Assembly: GCA_026988445.1 (NCBI GenBank)
Contig: JALSLF010000313.1
Coordinates: 1-14,857 of the forward strand
From: Bacteroidales bacterium
GTDB lineage: Bacteria; Bacteroidota; Bacteroidia; Bacteroidales; NBLH01
Direction: 5' to 3'
DNA length: 14,857 nt
Positions 6,751 through 13,217 of the stretch are shown here, piece after piece. The notes beneath the pieces are model-generated. The model was not told the DNA's origin and searched no databases. It saw only the letters and a program-made list of their open reading frames with translations. How positions within the stretch are numbered: the stretch's first letter is position 1; the number at the start of each line of letters is the position of its first letter. A program made the position numbers and the translations under genes.

Positions 6751-7599
6751 TTAATTAATTATTTCTATTTCTTGATTATCCAACATATTGTTGTAAATAT
6801 TATTTTCAAGTTCTCTTATCAGTTTTTCTTTACGTTCATTTAAAATTCCTACGCTAATTTGTCCGCGAACAAATTTAACAGGCGCAGTAGCTCCTTTTAA
6901 GCGGTAATTTTTTATGGCAACAAAATAAAAATAATTTTCATCTTCGGCTTCAATATATTTATTTGTTTTCAAAAATTTTTCTTGATTATCTATTCTCACA
7001 GGAATATTAACAATTAAATCTCTGAAATAAATCCATTCATTATTAAAATCATCATACTCTGCTGCACTTTCGGCACATAAATTTTTCAATTCTTCAATAT
7101 CCCGCTCTCTTGACGAACGATATTTTCTTTTAATTATATCAATATTTGGAGATGTTTTAAGCACCTTGATATATAAAGCAATAACAGCCGGTTGCGTAAT
7201 TTTAAAAACTTCGGGATGTGCATTATAATAATCTTCAATTTGCTCTTCGGTAATAATAGTGTCCAGGTTTTGTTCCATAAAAATCTGCTTATATCGCGAT
7301 ATGAGTAAAGTCATTCGATAATCTTCAAGTTCCTGAGAAACATCTTTTTGCTCTTCGGCAAGGTTTAACTCAGCTGTTTTCATTAAGGCTTGCTTTTTTA
7401 CCCACATATCAATATAATTACGCACTCTTCCGGCACTGTCTTCGGGGCTTAATCCTGCCGGCACAATATCTTTTAAATCCTCTTTATAAAGATATTTATC
7501 AAAAACTCTGGCAACCGGTGTTTTGCCTTTTTCTTTTTCCGGTTTATTGCATGAAAAAAATGCAATAGTAAATAACAAAATATAAAATATATGCTTCAT
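6751..7599 (-). CDS. SurA-related lipoprotein lacking a parvulin domain
   Basis: A 282-residue protein. The N-terminus is a lipoprotein signal with a hydrophobic stretch, FFSC with the acylated Cys at position 17, then a Lys/Glu-rich linker. The sequence from about residue 29 (ARVFDKYLYKEDL) resembles the start of the SurA N-terminal chaperone domain, and the segment ITEEQIEDYYNAHPEVF (116-132) is the typical SurA/PpiC pre-parvulin motif. No parvulin domain follows: the HILI and GYHII patterns are missing, and the last part is helical and highly charged. It is thus a likely membrane-tethered chaperone without isomerase function. It sits between two parvulin-containing genes with gaps of 24 and 10 bases, so it is surely co-transcribed with them and may form a complex. 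The function is inferred from the N-terminal similarity and context only. Confidence 0.8.
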   Translation of the reverse strand: MKHIFYILLFTIAFFSCNKPEKEKGKTPVARVFDKYLYKEDLKDIVPAGLSPEDSAGRVRNYIDMWVKKQALMKTAELNLAEEQKDVSQELEDYRMTLLISRYKQIFMEQNLDTIITEEQIEDYYNAHPEVFKITQPAVIALYIKVLKTSPNIDIIKRKYRSSRERDIEELKNLCAESAAEYDDFNNEWIYFRDLIVNIPVRIDNQEKFLKTNKYIEAEDENYFYFVAIKNYRLKGATAPVKFVRGQISVGILNERKEKLIRELENNIYNNMLDNQEIEIIN

Positions 7600-7623
7600 G
7601 GTATAATTGGGTTTTAAAACAAA

Positions 7624-9633
7624 TTAATAAAGTAATGATTTTAATACTTCTTCATTTATTTTAACAGAATGTTTATTTCTTAAATTAACGCTTAGTGTTT
7701 TTTCAAGATTCTTTTGATAATCTTCAATTAATTCGCTTTTAAAGGCTGTCCACGGTTTTTGTGTTCGGGTAATTGCTGAATTAAGATATACCAAGGTTTT
7801 ACTATCCGGTAAAATAATTATTTTTTGTTTCGATGAAATTTTTGAGAGATGAAATTCATTCATAACTAAATCAAAAACCTCATCGTTTCCTTCTTCGGCT
7901 TGATAGTTTCCAACAAATTCAAAATTACTTTTACTTGATTTACTGACTACTTTTGCCAATAAGTCATCCTTAATATGTTGCTTTTTATATTTTGTAAAAT
8001 ATTTTTTCATTTTTTTGATATTCATGTCCGGAGCGTATTTAAAAACAGAAATATCAGCACTATATTTATTGTATTTATTGATATTTTTTTTATAATAATT
8101 AATTAATGCAAGCGTATCATTTTGTGCTTTCTGCCATACTTCCTTTTCTAAAAACTTAAATAATAAAATTCCATCATGAAATTCAGAAATTAATTTTTTA
8201 TATTCATTATTGTTTTTTGCCAATTGATTATATGCAAACGCTAATATCTCCTTATTTTTAAACTGTTCATATTGCATGTTTATATAATTTTTAAGAGGAA
8301 CCGGATACATTTTTCTTTGATTACTTACCAAAAATTCTATAAAATTCTGCTTATTAAACTCCTTATCTCCTATTTTAAATAATACTTCATGCATCATAAA
8401 CATAGGAGGAGCCTGCCATTTACCTTCAAAAATCAATGTGCTGTCCACCAAATCATAAAAACCGGAAATATTTTTATTATCCTTAAAATTAAATTGTTTT
8501 TTATACTTGCGTACAATATTTTGTTTACAAATTTCATAGCGGTCACTTTCACGAATTGCTTTACTAATTTGGTCTAACATAAATTCATACTCCGGTACCG
8601 GCTGCTGATCAATTTTTTTAATTATGTGCCATCCGTATTTAGTCTTTACCGGTTTTGAAAATTCTGACTTATGCAAGCCGATAGATGCCTTTTCAAAATC
8701 AGGCTCCATTTCTCCGGTACCAAACCAAGGTAATTCTCCAGAATTATCTGCACCTACATCATCTGAATATTTTTTCACTAAATCTTCAAATTGTTCACCA
8801 AGCAAAAGTTTATTATACACCTCATCAATCTTACTTTTGGCTCTATCAAGCTCCTCTTTATTAGCATTTGCAGGAACAGAAACCATTATATGGGCAACTT
8901 TTATCATACCCGGATTGCTGCGATACCCTTTTACTTTAAATATTTCATAGCCCAAATTTGTACGAACAATTTGCGACAATCTATTAGGTTCTGCTCGATA
9001 TATCAAATTTTCAAAATCATAAGGTGTATCAAAAACATGTACATACCCTAAATCACCACCATTATAAGCCGCAGTAGGATCGTCAGAAACTTCTTTTGCC
9101 ACATTATCAAAACGCTCACTTTCTGCTAAACGTAAACGAATATTCATTGCTTTTTGATAGGCTATAAGTGTATCTTCGGGAGCAGCATAAGGACTTAATC
9201 TAATCAAAATCCGACTAACTCTAACTTCTTTCTTTATCCGCTGATAGGCTTGCGTTGTTAATCGTTTAAACTTTTGTTTATCAATTAAAAAAGGATCGGC
9301 AAGTTCTCTTTTGTATTTGTTATATTCTTTGATAAAATCATCGGTTTTATCAAGCCCCATATTTTCTGCTTCAATAATTTTAAGTTTTAAATCTACAAAC
9401 TTATCAACTTCCTTTTTTAACAAATCAATATTTCCTGGCAAAGGCTCTTCATTATTTTTATTATATACCGATAAAAAATCATCAACTGTATATTTATGAT
9501 AATCAATCACAAGCAAAACATCATTTTGTGCAGACAAGTTGCTTGAAACAAATAATAAAATAAACAGTACAAGCATTTTTATCTGTATCAGACAAAAAGT
9601 ATATTTTTTGGAGTTTTTAAATATCCAAATCAT
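7624..9633 (-). CDS. PpiC-type peptidyl-prolyl isomerase with two parvulin domains and a long C-terminal region
   Basis: A 669-residue exported protein. The signal peptide ends at about residue 36 (LSAQ). Residues 37-135 form an N-terminal chaperone-like helix region (LLVIDYHKYTVDDFLSVY). Parvulin 1 covers about 137-238 and parvulin 2 about 245-342. Parvulin 1 has lost both active-site histidines (Arg141 in SRILI, Glu230 in GYEIF), while parvulin 2 keeps both (His248 in AHIM, His336 in GWHII). The C-terminal 320 residues are Lys/Tyr-rich, mostly helical by eye, and have no domain I recognise. It is the first gene of the periplasmic chaperone operon and lies 73 bases after guaB, so it may have its own promoter or be read through from guaB. 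The ATG at 9633 is preferred because it supplies the Lys residues of the signal peptide; Met20 (ATG at 9576) is a possible alternative. Confidence 0.9.
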   Translation of the reverse strand: MIWIFKNSKKYTFCLIQIKMLVLFILLFVSSNLSAQNDVLLVIDYHKYTVDDFLSVYNKNNEEPLPGNIDLLKKEVDKFVDLKLKIIEAENMGLDKTDDFIKEYNKYKRELADPFLIDKQKFKRLTTQAYQRIKKEVRVSRILIRLSPYAAPEDTLIAYQKAMNIRLRLAESERFDNVAKEVSDDPTAAYNGGDLGYVHVFDTPYDFENLIYRAEPNRLSQIVRTNLGYEIFKVKGYRSNPGMIKVAHIMVSVPANANKEELDRAKSKIDEVYNKLLLGEQFEDLVKKYSDDVGADNSGELPWFGTGEMEPDFEKASIGLHKSEFSKPVKTKYGWHIIKKIDQQPVPEYEFMLDQISKAIRESDRYEICKQNIVRKYKKQFNFKDNKNISGFYDLVDSTLIFEGKWQAPPMFMMHEVLFKIGDKEFNKQNFIEFLVSNQRKMYPVPLKNYINMQYEQFKNKEILAFAYNQLAKNNNEYKKLISEFHDGILLFKFLEKEVWQKAQNDTLALINYYKKNINKYNKYSADISVFKYAPDMNIKKMKKYFTKYKKQHIKDDLLAKVVSKSSKSNFEFVGNYQAEEGNDEVFDLVMNEFHLSKISSKQKIIILPDSKTLVYLNSAITRTQKPWTAFKSELIEDYQKNLEKTLSVNLRNKHSVKINEEVLKSLLY

Positions 9634-9706
9634 AAATTAAAATTATCTATTAATAACAATTTTCTTTTTATTATTCTCTCAGCTTAGAAAGTTGAGTTAT
9701 AATTTT

Positions 9707-11176
9707 TTATCTGCTATAGTTAGGGGCTTCTCTTGTTATAGCCACATCATGAGGATGACTTTCGGTTATTCCCGAATTTGTAATTTTTACAAATTTAGCA
9801 TTATGCAATTCTTTAATATTTGCAGTACCGCAATAGCCCATTCCTGCACGTAAACCTCCAATCATCTGATAAACTACTTCCGATAATGTTCCTTTATAAG
9901 GTACGCGAGCTGCAATTCCTTCGGGCACTAATTTGCTGATGTCGTCCTCGGTATCCTGAAAATACCTGTCTTTTGAACCTTTTTGCATGGCTTCAATAGA
10001 GCCCATTCCACGATAAGACTTGAATTTACGCCCTTGGTAAATAATAGTTTCCCCCGGCGATTCTTCAACACCTGCAAAAAGAGAGCCTGCCATAATTGAA
10101 TGTGCTCCGGCTGCCAATGCCTTTACAATATCACCCGAATATCGAATTCCTCCATCGGCAATTACCGGTATGTTTGTGGCTTTTACTGCTTCGGCAACAT
10201 TGTAAATTGCCGATAATTGCGGATAACCTACTCCGGCAATAACACGCGTGGTACAAATAGACCCGGGACCAATTCCTACTTTAATTGCATCGGCACCTGC
10301 ATTTGCCAAATCGATAGCAGCTTGTGCCGTAGCAATATTCCCAACTACAACATCAATATGCTTGTATTTTTTCTTAACGGCTTTCAAAGTATCAATTACA
10401 CCTTTTGAATGACCATGAGCCGTATCAATAACCACCGCATCTACTCCTGAATTAACCAATGCTTCGATACGTTCAAAAGTATCGTGCGTAACTCCTACTC
10501 CGGCAGCCACTCTAAGCCGCCCTTTGGCATCTTTACAAGAAAACGGGCGATCTTTGGCTTTTGTTATGTCTTTATAAGTAATTAAACCGATAAGTTTATT
10601 GTTTTTATCTACAACAGGAAGTTTTTCAATTTTATGCTTTTGCAAGATGTGTTCCGCTTTTTCCAAATCGGTATCTTGTGTTGTAGTAACAATATTTTCA
10701 AAGGTCATTACCTCTTTAATTTTCTTTTTTAAATTTTTCTCAAAACGCAAATCACGATTGGTAACAATACCGATTAGTTTCATTTTTTCATCTACAACAG
10801 GAATACCACCAATTTTAAAATCATGCATAATTTTATTGGCATCACCCACCATAGCCTCTTTTCTAATGGTTATGGGGTCGATTATCATCCCGTTTTCAGC
10901 ACGTTTTACCATTTTTACTTGCTGTGCCTGAGCTTCGATACTCATATTTTTATGAATTACCCCAATCCCGCCTTCGCGTGCAATAGCAATTGCTAACTGA
11001 GCTTCGGTTACGGTATCCATTGCTGCTGAAACAATAGGGGTTTTTATAGAAATATTCCTACTGAATTTAGATGTTAAATCAACATCTCTTGGTAAAACCT
11101 CAGAATATGCAGGTATGAGCAAAACATCATCAAAGGTTAAACCTTCCGATACAATTTTATCTTTATAGATTGACAT
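9707..11176 (-). CDS. guaB: Inosine-5'-monophosphate dehydrogenase
   Basis: Cytosolic enzyme that oxidises IMP to XMP with NAD+, the first committed step to GMP. The 489-residue length is standard. The TIM-barrel starts with LTFDDVLLIPAYSEVLP (13-29). Two CBS domains are inserted at about 95-205, with motifs GGIPVVDE and IEKLPVVDKN, and bind adenine or guanine nucleotides in regulation. The barrel resumes at VAAGVGV, and the catalytic loop is GPGSICTTR (303-311) with Cys308. The phosphate-binding DGGIRYSGD (341-349) and the flap EGIAARVPYKG (419-429) with Arg424 and Tyr427 are all present. The C-terminal AGMGYCGTANI is also conserved. The gene is upstream of the three chaperone genes and downstream of plsC, with a 285-base leader gap on its upstream side. 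All key residues are intact. Confidence 0.98.
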   Translation of the reverse strand: MSIYKDKIVSEGLTFDDVLLIPAYSEVLPRDVDLTSKFSRNISIKTPIVSAAMDTVTEAQLAIAIAREGGIGVIHKNMSIEAQAQQVKMVKRAENGMIIDPITIRKEAMVGDANKIMHDFKIGGIPVVDEKMKLIGIVTNRDLRFEKNLKKKIKEVMTFENIVTTTQDTDLEKAEHILQKHKIEKLPVVDKNNKLIGLITYKDITKAKDRPFSCKDAKGRLRVAAGVGVTHDTFERIEALVNSGVDAVVIDTAHGHSKGVIDTLKAVKKKYKHIDVVVGNIATAQAAIDLANAGADAIKVGIGPGSICTTRVIAGVGYPQLSAIYNVAEAVKATNIPVIADGGIRYSGDIVKALAAGAHSIMAGSLFAGVEESPGETIIYQGRKFKSYRGMGSIEAMQKGSKDRYFQDTEDDISKLVPEGIAARVPYKGTLSEVVYQMIGGLRAGMGYCGTANIKELHNAKFVKITNSGITESHPHDVAITREAPNYSR

Positions 11177-11272
11177 AGCGCTAGGTATTTTTTACGATTA
11201 TAACAAATTCTGTACATCTTTTATCTCATACTGCATTAAATAACGAAACAAAAGACCAAAATAATTTGCCGC

Positions 11273-11280
11273 CAAAAGTA
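11273..11280 (-). promoter_or_regulatory. Candidate -7 box of guaB
   Basis: On the minus strand this reads TACTTTTG, an exact match to TAnnTTTG, 96 bases before the guaB ATG. No good -33 TTG is seen at 19-21 bases. The resulting leader of about 90 bases shows no purine riboswitch core. Confidence 0.3.
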
Positions 11281-11393
11281 CAAAAAAATAGGCAGAATAA
11301 TTATTAAATTATCTTAAATCATAGTTTGGCAATTTTACAAGCTTTGTATCGATACTTATCCATTTATATTGAGCGGATGATTAGATGTGTAGG

Positions 11394-11429
11394 AAACTTC
11401 AAATCGTCTGAAAGGACATTTGAACGTTT
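11394..11429 (-). terminator. Long hairpin downstream of plsC
   Basis: The arms AAAC+TTCAAAT+GTC and GAC+ATTTGAA+GTTT pair over 14 bases with a single bulged C in each arm (11405 and 11425) and the six-base loop TGAAAG. It begins about 33 bases after the plsC stop in the transcription direction. There is no U-tract, so it is a weak candidate for a factor-independent terminator; an mRNA-stabilising stem is an alternative. The flank 11417-11456 also shows a loose 8-base periodicity (ATTTGAAC, GTTTGAAC). Confidence 0.4.
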
Positions 11430-11461
11430 GAACTTACCCAATAATCAATTATCTAATAGAA

Positions 11462-12178
11462 TCACCGGTATTCAATCAAAGATTGAATATGTTCTTTGAC
11501 TTCATCCATTAATACAGGCACTTCGACACTTTTAATATATTCAGTATCAATAGCTTTTCCTAATTTCATTAAAATTTTCCCCGGTTTTAAAAGAAGCGTC
11601 CCTTTGTGATTAATATCAAAAATACCGGAAACACCAACAGGAACAATCGAAACAACGGCATCTTGCGCCAAATGAAAGGGGAGTTTCTTAAAACGTCCCA
11701 TTTCGCCCGTCATGGTACGACTACCTTCGGGAAAAACAATGATTGAAATACCTGATTTTAGTTTCTTTTTTGCAATTCCTACACTTTTTAATGATTCAGG
11801 TACACTTTTTCTGTTTATCGGTATGTTCTGATATTTTTTTGCCAACCATCCGTACAGGGGCCAATTAAAATGTTCTTTTGCTTCTAATGCACTAATGTAC
11901 TGCGGTAAATAAGCAGCCATTAACGGAGAATCCAAAAGGCTGACATGATTAGGCATATATACATAGGCTTTACTCTTATCAAAATTATCGGGTAAAACAA
12001 CTTTTACACGTATAAAAATAGCATGAAACATAAATTTCAACATCGTTTTAAAAACAGGGTTGTACTTTTGCGGCGAGGTAAGCGACATACCAACAATTCC
12101 GCTTAAAGCAATGATGACAAAAATACTTCCTCCTACCAACCAAGCATATGTGGTGTAAATATATCTGAAAACTTTCAT
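11462..12178 (-). CDS. 1-acyl-sn-glycerol-3-phosphate acyltransferase (PlsC family)
   Basis: A 238-residue membrane-bound acyltransferase that converts lysophosphatidic acid to phosphatidic acid using acyl-ACP or acyl-CoA. The start is set at the ATG at 12178 (MKVFRYIYTTYAW); an in-frame TTG at 12202 would only add eight residues. A transmembrane helix lies at about 12-32. Acyltransferase motifs in order: NHVSLLD (77-83, the catalytic HX4D), IPINR (119-123), FPEGSRT (149-155, glycerol-phosphate binding) and VPVG (179-182). Length and motifs are normal for bacterial PlsC. It follows the lipid kinase gene by 63 bases; both handle phosphatidic acid, so co-transcription is likely. PlsC-like proteins may also acylate ornithine lipids or other acceptors, so the exact acceptor is inferred from the family. 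Confidence 0.9.
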   Translation of the reverse strand: MKVFRYIYTTYAWLVGGSIFVIIALSGIVGMSLTSPQKYNPVFKTMLKFMFHAIFIRVKVVLPDNFDKSKAYVYMPNHVSLLDSPLMAAYLPQYISALEAKEHFNWPLYGWLAKKYQNIPINRKSVPESLKSVGIAKKKLKSGISIIVFPEGSRTMTGEMGRFKKLPFHLAQDAVVSIVPVGVSGIFDINHKGTLLLKPGKILMKLGKAIDTEYIKSVEVPVLMDEVKEHIQSLIEYR

Positions 12179-12241
12179 TATAAAATATTTACTGTAAACC
12201 AAATTGAGCGAAAATTGCTAAACTTAGGTATAATTTCATCT

Positions 12242-13138
12242 TTATTTGCCAACAAAAATAGTAATAGCTTTTGGTACGCAAAAAATATCCGCAGGCAATT
12301 TACAACAAAGTTCACCATCCGGCGAAAGTGGCATATTATTCGTTGTTTCAAAACGAATGTTCGCAGCTTGAATATATTGCACAAATGGTGTCCCTACATG
12401 TGTCCCCTTAAATGTTTTCGGAAAAGTTTTCAATAAGTTTAAACGGCTGAGCTTATCTACAATAATTAAATCTAATTTCCCATCGTTAATTTCTGCTTTG
12501 GGTGCAATCAAATAATCGCCTCCTGTATATTTAGAATTTGAAATGATTACAAATACATTATTCAAATCATAGCTCTTCTCATCTGCAAGCATTTTTATTG
12601 AATTGGTTTTCAACTTTATGGTATTGTACAAAACACCTAATGTATAAGCTAATTTATTAAATTTCTTTAACTTGGAAGCAGTTTGTGTAACATCGCTAAT
12701 AAAACCTAAACCCATCATATTGGCAAAATAAAAAGTATTATCAGCGGCTTGTACCTTTGCAATATCAAATTTTCGGGTTTTGCCCTCTGCTATAATTTTT
12801 ACAAAATCTTCTATATTATTTGTGTTGTTTAAAACATCACGTGATAAAGAATTACCTGTTCCAACCGGTAATATTCCCAAAGGCGTATTTATCCGTACGG
12901 GATTTTTCATATAACCGTTTAACACATCAAAAAAACTACCATCGCCACCGGCAACAAGCAAAGCTTGATATTTGCTTAAATCAATATCTTTAACCAGTTC
13001 AATAGCATGTCGCGGATATCCCGTAAACAAAAAATCTGCATCAATAGTGTACTGATTAAACAATTGTTTAATTTGACTTAAATATGTTTGAGCTTTCCCT
13101 TTTCCCGCAGCCGGATTATAAATACATAGTGCCTTCAT
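12242..13138 (-). CDS. Diacylglycerol kinase-family lipid kinase
   Basis: A 298-residue cytosolic kinase of the DagK/YegS/sphingosine-kinase family, which phosphorylates diacylglycerol or a related lipid with ATP. The start is placed at the ATG at 13138, because MKALCIYNPAAGKGKA is where the family normally begins. A longer frame from TTG at 13180 would run through an inverted repeat and add 14 unlikely residues. Motifs: NPAAGKGKA (8-16), GGDGS (64-68, nucleotide binding), PVGTGNSLSRD (91-101, family form P-x-GTxN-x-x-x-R), NDGKLDLIIVD in the beta-sandwich half, and SPDGE near the end. The following plsC makes phosphatidic acid, the product of a diacylglycerol kinase, so the two genes probably act in the same phospholipid recycling route. 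A sphingoid or other lipid substrate is possible, as many Bacteroidota make sphingolipids. Confidence 0.9.
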   Translation of the reverse strand: MKALCIYNPAAGKGKAQTYLSQIKQLFNQYTIDADFLFTGYPRHAIELVKDIDLSKYQALLVAGGDGSFFDVLNGYMKNPVRINTPLGILPVGTGNSLSRDVLNNTNNIEDFVKIIAEGKTRKFDIAKVQAADNTFYFANMMGLGFISDVTQTASKLKKFNKLAYTLGVLYNTIKLKTNSIKMLADEKSYDLNNVFVIISNSKYTGGDYLIAPKAEINDGKLDLIIVDKLSRLNLLKTFPKTFKGTHVGTPFVQYIQAANIRFETTNNMPLSPDGELCCKLPADIFCVPKAITIFVGK

Positions 13139-13150
13139 TAAAATATAATT

Positions 13151-13180
13151 TTGCCGAAAAATAGACTTTTTATTCGGCAA
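13151..13180 (-). terminator. Hairpin between the UvrA-like gene and the lipid kinase gene
   Basis: TTGCCGAA (13151-13158) and TTCGGCAA (13173-13180) form a perfect 8-base stem with a 14-base loop that can pair a little further. On the minus strand it starts about 38 bases after the UvrA-like stop, is followed by the U-rich AATTATATTTTA, and ends just before the kinase ATG. It may be a terminator or attenuator between the two genes. Confidence 0.45.
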
Positions 13181-13217
13181 TTACAAAAGAAGGGGGTATT
13201 TTCAATACAATTCAAGC

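Noticed and set aside
9634..9706. Terminator between guaB and the first chaperone gene
   Set aside because: Only a weak stem (CTCA with TGAG, interrupted) without a U-tract on the transcribed strand; read-through seems as likely.
11177..11337. Purine riboswitch in the guaB leader
   Set aside because: I could not find the paired-loop core of a purine riboswitch or a terminator-antiterminator arrangement.
11346..11355. Perfect palindrome GTATCGATAC upstream of guaB
   Set aside because: Ten bases is short, it does not extend outward, and it is about 170 bases from the start codon; may be chance.
12179..12202. Longer N-terminus of the PlsC protein from a TTG start
   Set aside because: The ATG 24 bases downstream gives a standard membrane-entry N-terminus; nothing favours the TTG.
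13139..13180. Longer N-terminus of the lipid kinase from a TTG start
   Set aside because: The added residues are encoded by the inverted repeat and precede the normal family start MKALCIYNP.
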